Source of the DNA: Kuschelorhynchus macadamiae
Lineage: Eukaryota > Arthropoda > Insecta > Coleoptera > Curculionidae
DNA: 64,000 nt
NCBI GenBank assembly: GCA_030620095.1
Contig: JAUTXW010002402.1
Span: 1-64,000, forward strand
Direction of reading: 5' to 3'
Below are positions 11,138 to 23,861 of this stretch, in pieces; positions within the stretch are counted from its first letter, which is position 1, and each line of letters begins with the position of its first letter. The translations under genes were made by a program, and so were the position numbers. The notes under the pieces are model-generated. The model worked only from the letters and a program-made list of their open reading frames with translations. It did not search any database and was not told the DNA's origin.

Positions 11138-11759
11138 ATACACTCTAAAAGGATCCCTTTTTCAGTAGAATGGAGAGATTTCCGCCGTCACGGATGCCAA
11201 CCTGGAGCAGCCTCTAACTCTAACATGTACGATCGTCTTAGGTTCGGTTGTCTATAGATCTAAATCGCGCTACTGTCTAAACTGCCCAAAATCTTGCTTC
11301 CAGCGATCTGTGGCTTGACTGTCCATTCGAAATAAAGCTAGTATATCAAACAACCAATCATCTGAACTAGCATTTAGGTTCTAGTGAAGTAGAGTTAAAG
11401 CAGTTTTTTAAAGCCTTCTATAACGATATTAATGCTCTATTATTAGTCTTGCAGCAGTGCCGGATTAGCCTACAGGCACGGAGACCCTTGGGAGGCCCAT
11501 TTCCCCGATAAAGGACAGTAACGTAGCCAAGTGTAAGAACAAGGGGGGGTAATCTAAAGATTTTAAAAATGTATAACAAAAAAGGCATTATAACATCAAT
11601 TATGACTTACTATTACAGCATCGAACAATGAAGACATACAGACGTAGAAAGCCTTTTTTTTAAAAAGTTATAGGAATATAAAACTTTGAAACCTGTTAAG
11701 TGAGCAAAATAAAAAGTATCCTAATATTTGGTTCAACATGTTTAATTCATGGTGTAACT

Positions 11760-11860
11760 ATTAGATTCGCAATTTAAGAAATCGTGGTTCTTGGGATTAA
11801 ACCGTGCCAAATTAGAATTACTATCCGACGTTACGCTCTACATCACACGTGGAAACTGAC
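11760..11860 (-). repeat. Dispersed repeat with 'gtaacgtcggatag' core
   Basis: On the minus strand this reads ...gcgtaacgtcggatagtaatt... followed by caagaaccacgatttctt. It matches the repeats at 47890-48000 and 54405-54478/60583-60630. This copy is degenerate in the hairpin that precedes the core. Confidence 0.6.
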
Positions 11861-12714
11861 AGTGACGGCTCCTCAGGGGCGGCAGAGTCGGCCGGGCCGT
11901 ACCAGAAAATATACAGGGAATATTATCTTTTTAAAAAAGTAAATATTTTTCAAAAATAATTTTGCAAACATCCTAATAACGCCAAAACCAAAATGTAGAT
12001 TATTATTTCCTGGGCACATAGCAAAATAGTATCTCTATTATCGTTGCTTGACTAACATACAAATAACGCTATTGCAGCAGTCCGCGGGCTACCGTCCACA
12101 GATATTCTAATATATTTATTATAGACGGTGGCTCGCCGTTATAGCCGAATCCATTATCTCTCATGCTAGACTTTCTCTACTGATTCACGCGGTACGTACG
12201 CATACATCCCAATGCTATAACCTCGGCTATAACGTTTGTCATAGCTTATATCACCCAACATCGGCTCGTTTCGATGTGACCGTATCCCCGGAATTTTTCC
12301 CAAATGAATACTACATACGATTTTAAAGGTACTGATTGTAATTATTATAAAATGATACTACTCATTTTTAAATTAAGTTGTTAGTTCTTTATACTAGTCA
12401 TGACTAATGATGGTTAATATATTATCTTAGGAATTTTCACGCCACGTTACATGTTTAAATATAGTGACGAAATGTGAAGTGGATATTTTAAAATATCATT
12501 TGCAGTTTGTTTTATAAGTCGGCCGGCCGCATCGTGGTTCTTGCTGGACAATATACTTTTTTGGTTGTGTATGTAGCTTTCACTTTGGCACCTATTTTAT
12601 TTTCCTCTTGAGGCAAGATACACTAAAATATCAAAAAATTAAATTTGACTGACTAGAGCGTTTTACTGTGACATTTTTTTTCTTATTTATTAAATTTATA
12701 CTCTAGCCTAGAAA

Positions 12715-12722
<8 letters not shown>

Positions 12723-12759
<37 letters not shown>
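12723..12759. repeat. (TA)n microsatellite
   Basis: Uninterrupted AT dinucleotide run of about 37 bp. Confidence 0.95.
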
Positions 12760-12761
<2 letters not shown>

Positions 12762-14211
12762 TTGATGTCTACCTAATTATCATTGAAAAAATAAACGAAA
12801 AAAAGTAAGACTAGTATTTGACCATATTTGGACGTGGTGCCGCTTTATTAACACCACATTGGCCTCAAGAGCGATTTTCGGAAACCTATCAGGGGGGGGA
12901 GGGGGGTTCAATTTTAAGAAAAAGTTTGTTAATATATTTTGTTATAAATGGTATGAGAACAACATAAAAACCCATATTTTGTATCATACTTGTTGTGGCA
13001 TAAGTGGAAAAAAAAGCCTCGAATAAATAGTTACAGAATAATGTCCAATTTTTTTCCTGCAGCAAATTTATTATTTTTACATCAATACTTTATCCCAATC
13101 CAACAGGTCGCTCTTGTGTTATAGTGTTTCCTAGCCAAGTTTTTAATCGTAATTTTCACGTAAAAATGTGTAAATTACACCTGATGTTTGTTCAGTCTGG
13201 GGGTAATTACCTCAATACCCCCCCTCACCGTAATACCACCCTTGATTGGCCTTAAGCCTCGGCCGACCCTAAATTTTAGAGTACGAGCCGTCACTGAAAC
13301 CGATCTTAACACACGATCACGGTTTGGTCTGCCCGTCTGAACCTGTCAGATATTAATTCTTAATTGAGGCCATCAAAGCTTCCGTTCTACGTTAAATATG
13401 TAAGTGTTCATTTTTGAAATTATTGTTTCTGTGGAAGTGGGAGGTACTTGTCCGCAATGCCCACTCTGGTTATGCCACTGCTAAAGAACCGTTTGTTTTT
13501 TTATTGTTTTTAACAATTGTATTGGAATAGACAATATTAGAAAAACTCCTGTTGTATTTAGTTTAAAGCTACTGTTATTGTGCATAAGAAATATAATGAT
13601 TCTTAGATCTTCAAATGAATGATTTTTTATTTTACCTTCATTACCAAAGACGAATTTTATAAACATGAGTAAGTGATCTCATTGCTTGTCCAAAGAATGT
13701 TTTCTTAAACTGTACATGTTGTAAGAGGTCAACATTTTTTGAGATGACCGCTAAAGCAATGAAATTTGGTCAACTATAGACACGTGTTTCTGACTTAAGG
13801 TCTTAACTAGTTGAAAGACGAGTACAACTAGCGCCAAAATTAATACACAAAACCAGACCAGAGTCTCCAACAGGAGAAAAAAACGACATTTGTTACCGAG
13901 AGAACATACGAAATCTTCGCCGGACTTGAAACTCTATTATCACGGAGCAGCATATAGCCACCTGTGGCAAAACTCATAACACAAAGGTAAATCGAAAGTA
14001 GGAAAAGATTAACGTGGCTTAACTATTTTGATGTACAGTGTCATCCAACGAGAACTGAATAGGGCCCTTTTTTCAACTATACCTAATTATGTCTAAAAAT
14101 AAACTGAAATAGCCATTGCTTTTCTCTGCAGAATTGTAAAATGCTAATTAAAAAAACAATTGCACTGAAAACACATGAGCTATGAGGCTATGACATAAAC
14201 ATAGCATTTTT

Positions 14212-14335
14212 TTTATTCTTGAAATTCTTGCATTTTTACTTCCTTCGTAAAAAGGAGGTATTGTAATGGTAAAAAACTCACCCTTCGAGATTTTTTTCAG
14301 ATCTTTACGTTTTAGGGTCTTTAGAAATACCGAAA
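14212..14335 (-). repeat. Dispersed repeat, inverted partner at 17500-17612
   Basis: The reverse complement contains ccctaaaacgtaaagatctg and aaaatctcgaagggtgagtt, followed by a short self-complementary 'tttcct..aggaaa'-type end. The same blocks occur in forward orientation at 17500-17612. The pair encloses 3.3 kb that contains the Helitron-like element. Confidence 0.6.
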
Positions 14336-14866
14336 AACATGTTGCGGCATAACTACTACTTCCCAGATTGACTTGAAAAATAAATATCAAAAAACTACTT
14401 AAAGTTTATACGAAGTCAATTGAAATTGCTCATTGCTCAAAAATCAATTTACCTCAAAACACATTTAGAGAAAATAGCATTATTTTTTTTTTGACAGCTC
14501 CTCATATTCGTCCTCCTGGGGTCAACGTGGACGTGATGTGTACCTGTCAGCTAATTATTCAACCCGACGCATTCAATTGGTCAATGACAGGTTTTCATTG
14601 GTTCCAAATTTCTAGGATGCATTTATTTTCTGCGGTATGGGCGATAACTGATGAAATTTAACACGATATTTTCATATGCGCGTACATTTTTGTATTCTTA
14701 AATTGCAAAAGGGTAAAAAGGATTAAATCTCTCTAATTTATTTCGTTCTATAGTGCCAGTTGTTTACTCAGTATTGGTTAAGAAATGCCATATGCAGGCT
14801 CCGGGAGCAGATTTGAAATATTGTCAAAAATTAACTTTGGTTTAATGTTATTGTTTTTATTATCTA

Positions 14867-16087
14867 TCTATACTAATATATAAAATCCTTAATTGACTCA
14901 CTGATTAAACACGCTCCTGCTCAAACCGCTTTACATAAGAAGCTTAATTTTGGCACACAGATTGATTTCCCGATGTAGAAGTTCTATAAGAAGATATTTT
15001 TCGGAACTCAAATTCCAAGGGGGTGAAACCGCCCTCTTAAATATCACAAAATTTTGTATCTAAAAAATGGTTAGTTTTTCTATCTTATCAGATCTTATTT
15101 TGTGTATTTATTTTATTTTAAAACTTCGAAACTGTTATACAGGATGTTTTAAAAAATCGGGTCGCTGATTAATCACGATCTTATTCAAACGCTTGTCGTA
15201 AAAAGCGGAATTTTAGTACACGGATCGACTGCAAGGTGTAGAAGTTCGGAAAGAAGGGATTTTTCAAAACTTAAGTTACAAGGTGATGAAACCACCCCTT
15301 AAATAATACAATATATTTTATTTAAAAAATGGTTAGTTTTTGGAAAAACGCCTGAATAGGTGTTATTTATTTTTATTTTTTACACATTTAAAGATATTTA
15401 AAAAATGAATACATGGTGTTTAAAAAATCGGGTCACTCTTGACATAAAATGCTGAATTTCGATATAGAGGTTGATTGTACGGTGTAAAGGTTTTTCGAAA
15501 CTTAAATTTCAAGGGGGTGAAACCGCCCCTTGAATATTAAAATCTTGTTTATTTACAAAACGGTTAGTTTTTGAAAAAAACGCTTAAATATAATGTATGA
15601 TTTTTTAAAAGACTTGTAAGGGGATGAAACCGCCCCTTAAGTATTAAATTATTTTCTATTAAAAAAAAACGCTTAAAATTTCGGGTATTTTTTATCTTCA
15701 TACTTTACATATTATAAGATTTTTTAAAAAATTGTACATGATGGTTCAATATTGGGTCATTGATTAATCGCAATCCCACTCAAACCTCTTGACGTAAAAA
15801 GCTGAACGCACAGAGGTTGAATGTATGATGTAAAGATTTGATAAAAGGGGATTTTACGAATCTCAAATTTCAAGGGGTAAAACCGCCCTGCTTATTATTT
15901 ACAAAATGGTTAGTTTTTCAAAAAAAAAGCTTTAACAAGTGTATTTTATTTTATTTTTTACATATTTTATAAAGGCATTACATAAAAACGGATCTTAAGA
16001 GGTACTTAAATAAAACGATTTAAGTACCTTTTTCCAACCCTTTCATTGTTGACATACGTGAACGAAGTCGTGGGTACCCGCTTGTAG
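14867..16087 (+). mobile_element. Non-autonomous Helitron-like element with internal tandem repeats
   Basis: It starts with tctatactaatatataaaat and ends with a palindromic GGGTACCC at 16072-16079 followed by cgcttgtag. This end pair recalls Helitron/Helentron-type elements of insects; I recall similar ends but cannot confirm a family. Inside, a unit of about 250-280 bp recurs four to five times, each with 'caagggggtgaaaccgcccctt' or a close variant and '...aaaatggttagttttt' (about 15015, 15285, 15515, 15620, 15875). It has no coding capacity. Confidence 0.5.
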
Positions 16088-19000
16088 TTATATATAGAAG
16101 TATTTGGAGAACCAATAAACAGACTGTCTCCAACATTTGGCTCTGGCCATAGGTAAACACAAACTCTATTTTTAAAATATTTTAAATTATGCGGTCCTGC
16201 CGCTTCTAACTGAAACCGATATCGACATCCGTTTTCTAAATGGAAGGCCCTGTATATTATTGCAATTTTATATCGGCCAGAAAATTCTAAATATTTTTAT
16301 ATATGTTTCCTATACCTAAATTCAAATTTCGAGAAAATGGAGGATGAAAATTGACATTTTTGACGTTTGAAAGCTCTATAGCTCCTAAACGACATAATTT
16401 GTAACAAAATGGATTTTAATTATCGATTTTGCTTTTTAGTTGGCTATCTCCTGATACCAATTTTAAATTTGACAGAAGTTGTCAAAATTTGACAAGTTAA
16501 AATTGGTATCAGATGATAGGTAACTAAAAACTAAGATAGAAAGTGCAATCCGTTTGCTGTAAGTTGAGGCGTTTTGGAGTTACAGAGCTTTAAACAGTAA
16601 AACATGTCAATTTTCAGGTGCCATTTTCTCAAAGTACAATATAACTTTATCGATAAAACCTAATATAAATACGTACATACATACATACATAGATACATAC
16701 ATTAATTTACTTACCACCCCTATTTAAATGAAACCACGGCTTGGATAATCCAGTATAACATTTTTTAAATATTGTTTATATTTGCTAATTTAAATTTATT
16801 TTAATATTTGTTTTTTTCGGGTTAATATAATTACATAAACACAAAAATTTTAAAAGTTCTGTTTATTTAAATATTATCACATATATTTTATTTTGTACTT
16901 TCCAGCAATATTTAGACTTGCCACTATAATAATGCATTGTCACTTGTTTATATAGGTGTACACTATACAAAACAAGATATTCAACACCATAATATTGTAT
17001 CGTCATCAAGTTCTCTAAAGTTTCTAAAATGGAAACTTTTTTGAACTTATTAGCAATATTTTGTAAGCACCCTGTATAAGATATTCATGATTGGACAACA
17101 TATTGTTGTATTGTCATCTGGGTTATGTAAGTATACCAAATTTCAATCACTTCCGATAAAGGGAGCAGCTTCAAAATAAGTTGCAAGATTTGACCCAAAT
17201 ATTTTATGAATTCGCCGGTTTGTTATGTTATCTTGGATTGGTAACAAAATGTTACTAGTTCATCCCCATGTCACAGTTAATTTTTCTGAAAAATTTTAGG
17301 TAAATTGAATAAGTAATTTTTCAGCAATATTTTTTTAAACATTTAACTAAGCCGCCATTTTGTTCCGTTATATTGGATTTTTTCCAAAATATTACCAGAT
17401 CATCTCTATATGACTCTTAATTTTGGACCAAAATTTAAAGTCAATCAGGCAAGTAGTTCTTTAGCTACGCCGCAGACAGACAGACACACCGACGGATTCG
17501 AGAAAATATCTCTTTCGGCATCTAAGAACCCTGAAACGTGAATGCCTGAAAAAATCTCGGAGGGCGATTTTTTCACGATTACATACTTTCCTTTGAGGAA
17601 AGTAATGTAAATTCCATTAATTTCAAAAACTAATAATGAATGGCTGCAGGAGATTTTGAAAATATGTTATCGGTTATTGGCTAAAAACGTATTATTTGTT
17701 AAATAAGTATATTTGGACATACAGTATTTAAGTATTAATAAAAGTACCTACATATATTCATTAGGAATTACTTAATATTTCTAATATTACATTAAAATTC
17801 AAAACATCTTTTTACTTTTTTCTGAGATCATGAGATATTATTGATCATCATTTTGTTTTATATTTGTATTTCGCAAACCAACTAACCATAATTTTAGAAT
17901 ATATTTTTATTTGTTCACAAAGAAATATTAGTGGTAATAAATAATGAAGTCGGCGCCACCACTGCGCAAAGTTGGCGGTATCGCCGACACAAAGAATTTC
18001 TGTTCCAAATGTTTTTTAACGATTTCAATTGAGATCGTATATACTTTACCCAATTTACCTCAAATTTTACACAAAAATCAGCTATTATCATGAATTATGA
18101 CGTCAAATGTGGCGGGACTAAAACCCGACCCTAATATAAAAAGAAGTAGAACTGTTCAAAATTTTGGTGCGAATCTAAGAAACAAAATGGCGGCATAACA
18201 AAATATTTAAAAATTCTGCCTGAAAAAATATTTAATGCATTGATTCCAGCTTTTGTGCACTAATTAATTGTGGTTTAGAGTTGAACTAGGACAATTGTGG
18301 TTATAATTCAAAATGGCGGCCAAACAAAATGCTTGTAATCCTCCCTGGTTTTACATATCTTCTCGTATTAGCGCCCCTTGATGCCAAAAAAAAATGTTTT
18401 ATTAAATCCATCGGTCTATCTGTCAGTCTGCAGGGCCGTAGCTGGAACTACATTTTTAGCAGGGCTCAGTTTATGTGGCCAGGTCTTATTTTTCATATTT
18501 TTTCCCAATATATACAACTACTTTCGATTAATTACTCTTGGGTTATTTTTAAGAAAATATTACCAGCCCTGGCCAGCCCAGGGAGGGCGGCCTTGGCTAA
18601 ACTACTAACCCGATTGCCTTCAAATGTTGGCCAAAGACTAAGGGTCGTAGGGATGACCTGGTAATAATTTGATAAAAATCCAATATGATGGCAAAAGACG
18701 GCGGCATAGTAAAACGTCAAAAAAATTAATTATTCACATTACCCCAAATTTTGCACAAAAATCAAGTGTTACATAGGAAAGAACTGATAACATTTTGTTA
18801 TGGATAACAAAAAAAAATGGCGTCCTTATGAAATACCAAAAAAAAATCAGACTAAAAAAGTACTTATTATATTTATTTCAAATTTTCTGCAAGCATTATA
18901 TGTGATATAGAGATAAACTGGTAAAGTTGTGGTATGAATTCAAGATGACTCAACTTACTATTATTTGTAGGAAAATTTAATGTGATATAGGAATAAACTG

Positions 19001-19939
19001 GTAGGAATTCAACATGACGGAACAAATTGGCGGCAGCTGTCAGTGTAAAAACTGCTTATTCAATTTATTTTAAATTATGTCCGAAAATGTATGTTATGTA
19101 CCGAACTAAATTGGGCCACACTTCACTATTCCTAACAAAAGCAAAGTTTCAGAGATTTAAGAGGGAAGTTCTGAGTAAATGAAAATTACCGACAGAAAAC
19201 TTTAAATATTAATAAAAATTAAATCAATTAATTCATCTTCATGTACGAGTATCGCCTAATACAAAATTAAAGCAACACCTGAACTGATTACTGATAGTCA
19301 TTTATTCACAGACGTCAAGGTTTTCTTTGAATTGCCAAATATCTTATAATATACTTATCTAAGAATATATGGTAAATATTTAAAAACAACCTCAAAATAA
19401 CACAATAAACAAAACACTGCCACCCGGTTGCACAAAACATTTAGCAACGTGATTAGTTAATCAGAAACTCAGACTGCGACAGATCGAACAAAAGTGAGAA
19501 TGTCAGAAAAATGAATTGTTATGGGTTTTTTTGATGATAGACATTACTTCTCTTCTTGATAAACACTCATTCTGTTAAATACTTGTGTTGTCCGAGTGAA
19601 AATGAAACACTAAGTTTCTAAAATAATTTTTCTATTTCTCGTCAGATATTACAGAATTTACTTATATAAGTATTAATTTAAATCCGATTTCAGAATAACT
19701 ATGGCGAACGAGGTTTCTAGGAGCGTATAATAAACGGCTGTACTTCTAGTGGCAACCCCAGACAGACTATCGCCTCTTGACGGTTTTTCGTCCCAGCTCG
19801 CTCTCTGTAACGTTGACTCCTCTTATTGTCTTGCTTGTGCTAAGACATCACAATTCTCATTGCGTTACAATATAACTCGACTATTTTACGCTAACACATT
19901 TAATAACGTTCCTTTTCTTATATATACATTATGAATTCA
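16088..19939. other. Intergenic DNA with degenerate repeats, no gene found
   Basis: No protein-coding signal. The stretch 17200-19060 repeatedly shows variants of 'aacaaaatggcggc' (about 17347 inverted, 18182, 18311, 19021) and 'aaattttgcacaaaaatca' (about 18065, 18750). It is probably an old, diverged repeat family. A short self-complementary pair (aaattggtatcag / ctgataccaatttt) sits at about 16450-16515. Confidence 0.45.
17500..17612 (+). repeat. Dispersed repeat, inverted partner at 14212-14335
   Basis: Contains ccctgaaacgtgaatgcctg, aaaatctcggagggcgattt and an end reading actttcctttgaggaaagt. Colinear and inverted relative to 14212-14335. Confidence 0.6.
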
Positions 19940-19947
19940 CTATAATT

Positions 19948-22529
19948 CAGGGGCGTGCAGTCCATGGAAGCAAGGGAAGCAATGCTTCCCCAAAAAAATT
20001 ACAAAACATCTTCTAAAATGTAATTTTTGAAATAGGAAACCATTAATTTGGTTTATATTAAAAATGCTAAAATATTATCTTAATTATCAAGCCCATAATA
20101 AATGAGGCCTTGACTCCGACCCAGCCACAATAGAATATCCAACAGAACCTATGCGGGCCTCTAGCTTCTCTGCAGTCAAGTCCTGTATGCTTGATTTCCT
20201 GTGAATCGAGAGGTTATTGAACCTTCCACCGGCTTTTTGCGATTTTTGCATTTCAGTCGAGTGCTTTAAGTGGGGGCGGAAGCTATCGATGGAGTAGGTT
20301 CTTTGTTTGAACGGCTATCCGTGTGTTGTGTGATACGTACGTCGCGTCGTGCATGGTGCGATATGGAAGACAATAATACGGACGTGAATATGCAAATTCC
20401 GTCAACTTCGGCTGTCGGTAATAACGTTGAAAATGTTGGAGAATTTAGTAAGAAGAGTGTGTGTGAATGTGTGGTGTGTGTCTTAATAATAAAGGGATTT
20501 TCAACATTAGATTTTATACGGAAAAACAATACGAACAATTTAAATGGCTAACAGGGTGTGAAAATATAAGTAAATTATTTTGTTGGCTATGTTTACTTTT
20601 TGAAAATGAAAAAGATCCCGGGAACAAAACTGGTTTTTCCGATTTAAACAATTTCCATAAAACTGTAAAAAGTCACATTATGTCCAAAGCGCATTTGTAG
20701 GCCGTCATAAAAGAAAAAGTGTTCGGCAAAACCAGAATAAACAGTTTGAAATTAGTCACCGCCAACACAATGAACTAGTCGATGAAAATAGGCAAATATT
20801 AAAAAGACTTATCGATGTTGTTTGTTTTCTTGGACAGCACGAATTGGGATTTAGAGGTCATGACGAAACGAGGGTTTCTTCAAATAGAGGAAATTTTCAA
20901 GATTTACTTAGTTTAATGGCTAAATATGATGATTGCTACAAAAAATCATTTAGAGCAGTCTAGCGTTTTTCGCGGAACGTCGAATCGAATCCAAAATGAT
21001 TTAATTTTCGCTGTTGCAACTATTATTCTAATAAGAATTAAGCAGGAGATTAGCGAGGCGCGGTTCGTTGCTATTGTTCTGGACGAAACAACTGATATCA
21101 CTAATTTTAGCCAATTATCTATAGGAATGCGCTACGTTAAAACAGACGAAAGTATTCGAGAGCGATTTTTAGGTTTTAAGAATGTGTCTGAAAATCGTAC
21201 AGCAGATGCATTATATACCGTAGTTTATAACGTTACTAAAGAAATTAATGGAGAGAAAACATTAGTTGCTCAAAGCTATGATGGAGCTGCAGTGATGGCA
21301 GAACAATTAGGGGGTCTGCAAGCTAAAGTTCGAGAATCTTTCCCAAGTGCTGTGTTTGTCCATTGTTTTGTTCATAAATTAAATTTAGTTTTATCCCAGT
21401 CCATCAATCACATTAAAGAGTGTAAAGTATTTTTCGTTACTTTAAGTGGCATGGCTGCTTTTTTTCCGAGTCAACAAAACGTACACAAGCTTTGGACTCC
21501 ATTGTTCACAAACGATTGCCCAAAGTAGATCCTACTAGGTAGAACTATAATGGAAGATTCGTGTTAACAGTATCTGAAAAACGTGAATCAATGATTGAAC
21601 TCTTTGAGAATATAATAGAAAATAATGAAACGTGGGACTCAAAAGCAATAAATAGTTCGAGAGGGTTTTTGGACTGTTTGAAACGAGATTTTAATTTTAA
21701 TTATTTGTTGAACATATTTTCAGAAATATTTCCATTCTCGGAAAATGTTTTTAATATATTACAAACTAAAACAAATGATATTGCTTTTTGCCTAAAAAAA
21801 AAAAGTGCATGATTTTAAGTCCATGTTAAGCCAAAAAAGAGATGACTTTGACCTATTTTGGGAGAAAACGATGACGTTAAATGTAGAGCCACAAGCCAAG
21901 CGTCTTCGAACAGACAAGGTGATGTTCAAACATCATACAGACGCCTCTTTTATGAAATAATCGACCAAATTCAGCAACAAATAAACTATAGATTTAACGG
22001 TTTAAATGATTTTAAATTCCTCGAGCTCTGCAATTTTGATGCATTTAAACGAAAAACTTTTGCAGAAGATGCGTGTAAATCTATTCTTCTTCATTATGGC
22101 CAGTTCTTCGACCGAGTGTTATTGCGATCTGAACTAAAAGTGATTTACGAAACTGATGACATTAGCGCAAAAAATAACGCTAAGGAACTAATGCAATTTT
22201 TAAAAGACAAGGAGCTGGAAGATGCTTACACCGAAGTGTCGAAATTGTGTGAATTAGTATTGACAATACCTACCACAAGTTCATCAGTAGAACGCAATTT
22301 TTCAACACTTAAACATATAAAAAAATTTAGAAATTTAACGAGGCAGGAGAGACTTTCGCATACATCGCTGTTGCCCATTGAAAATAAACTTCTCCAAAAT
22401 ATGTCGGAGCATCGACGTTTTTATAATGACGGCATTGACGAAATTGCAATCGAAGAATCGAATTACATTACAAATAGGTAAGTTTCTAAAAATTGCTTCC
22501 TTTTCTTAAAATTTCATCGCACGCCCCTG
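19948..22529 (+). mobile_element. hAT transposon copy 4 (ZMYM1-like family), full length
   Basis: Complete 2582-bp element with terminal inverted repeats CAGGGGCGTGC / GCACGCCCCTG. It is flanked by an 8-bp target duplication, ctataatt (19940-19947) and ctacaatt (22530-22537), with one mismatch. It is the reference copy against which the copies at 1-2547, 23862-25570 and 26496-34521 can be read. The single base difference in the duplication and the broken gene argue that the insertion is old. Confidence 0.93.
20363..22481 (+). pseudogene. hAT transposase pseudogene (ZMYM1-like)
   Basis: Reads MEDNNTDVNMQIPSTSAVG at the start. A frameshift near 20487 leads into a TTF-type zinc-finger segment (CENISKLFCWLCLLF, then H-x-H residues to about 20700). 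A CAG-to-TAG change creates a stop at 20698-20700; the sister copy at about 1700 keeps the CAG. The catalytic core (20926-21528) has DETTDITNFSQLSI, AQSYDGAAVMAEQLGGL and VHCFVHKLNLVLSQS. A frameshift follows near 21500 and another at 21800. The C-terminal dimerisation region (21858-22481) has LVLTIPTTSSSVERNFSTLK and RQERLSHTSLL. At least four lesions make it dead. Confidence 0.9.
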
Positions 22530-22537
22530 CTACAATT

Positions 22538-22859
22538 CCCAGCCATTAGGAATTCATTATAATCTAAATAAGCCCGCGTACGTAAACGTTTAATGAAGCA
22601 TTTGGATAATTTTCGCACGAACGTCACAACACCCCTTCTTAATTCTGATCGTCTCGATCAGCTTCTTGGCTATGATATTTCGTCAGCCTGTCCTAGTGCA
22701 CTACCTTCATCTTGCTCCACCACATCCAAATCCACTCCATAATTTGGCTGGAATATCTTTTTCCGGAGTAGTAATACTCTACTAGATAATAGCAAGAGTT
22801 GCTGTCATTGTTTTGTGCACAAAATTTTGTATTATTTAATGTATTTTGAATATTTCTTT
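22538..22859. other. Spacer, nothing recognised
   Basis: About 320 bp of unique-looking sequence between the hAT duplication and the Buster-like remnant. No ORF or repeat identified. Confidence 0.4.
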
Positions 22860-23450
22860 CTTCATACCGAAGTTAGATCGTTATCGCAAGGAAAAATTCT
22901 GGTGCGACCCTTTGAGTTGCGCTACGAACTTGTCTGATAGATTAATGTCATTATCCTGGTTCCATCATTACAGGGAAAAGATGTAAATACTTTTCGTTCC
23001 AAAAATAAGAATATTTCCCTGTCACTAAAATTGACCTTTTGGCTATCTGTTGCGGAACAAAATGAGTTTGATAGACTTTCACTTCTAACGCACATTCTTA
23101 ATGCAAATGAAGTAGAAGAAAATGTTCGTCAGGATATTTTGGAGCAATTGAAACACCTAACAATGTCACTAAAATAGTATTTTCCGTTCTTAACTAGTGA
23201 TGCTCAAGACTGCAACCGTGGGTTCAAAATGCCCCTAATGGCTTAAGTTAAAGAAAAGCCCAATGGACTTTCTGGACCCAATTTCGAAGAAGTTATTGAG
23301 ATCTCTTCAGATAGTCAACTGAAACAAAAATTTAAAGAAGTTTCTCTTATTACATTCTGGGGAGATTTACGTGATAAATATCCCCAACTTTCATTTTCAC
23401 ACTATGTCTACCAAAACCAAATACAGAAACAGACTCAATGCTACCCCTGA
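22860..23450 (+). pseudogene. Remnant of a Buster/ZBED5-SCAND3-like hAT transposase
   Basis: The plus strand reads LTFWLSVAEQNEFDRLSLLT and HILNANEVEENVRQDILEQL, then HLTMSLK, a stop, YFPFLTSDAQDC, and after a gap DSQLKQKFKEVSLITFWGDL with RDKYPQLS. This order is typical of the region just before the C-terminal dimerisation domain of ZBED5/SCAND3-like hAT proteins. I see no termini, and stops and shifts break it. It is a different family from the flanking ZMYM1-like copies. Confidence 0.6.
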
Positions 23451-23861
23451 TATACATCTTTAATTGTCATCCATCAGGCCGGATATAAAAATCACACTGA
23501 TCTCATTAGGTTTCAGAATGTGCTATCGGGTTTTATCTATATTTCTGCAAAATATATAATACCTATGTTTATTTTGTATACATTTTTTGTTTATTGTTTC
23601 CTTAGTTTTTTAAGATGTTTTTAACATTAATACTATTCAAATTTATAATAAATCATAAAGGTTTTTTAACCTCAGAAGAGAAAAATCGAAATAAATATTT
23701 TAAATTCAATATATTGACTTTAGGTACGTACACTAACAATTTTGTGTCAAATTAAAAGTGTTCCGCATTTTATTTTAACTGGGAAACACTCAGTTAAATT
23801 AATGCTGCATACTCTATTTTGCAAAATCAGTTCAACAGTTCAATTCAAGAGGTTGTGTTCA

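Larger units (their letters stand above)
11138..14866. other. Intergenic DNA, no gene found
   Basis: No ORF with recognisable protein similarity on either strand. It holds a (TA)n tract at 12723-12759, a dispersed 'cgacgttwcg' repeat at about 11760-11860, one arm of a dispersed repeat at 14212-14335, and a hAT-like start (cagtgccggattagcc at about 11456) whose partner end I could not find. Confidence 0.5.

Noticed and set aside
11456..11520. Possible hAT or MITE start, cagtgccggattagcc
   Set aside because: No complementary end or 8-bp duplication could be paired with it in the window.
18425..18720. Possible hAT end, cagggccgtagctgg, with a 111-codon ORF
   Set aside because: No matching inverted end, and the ORF resembles nothing recognisable.
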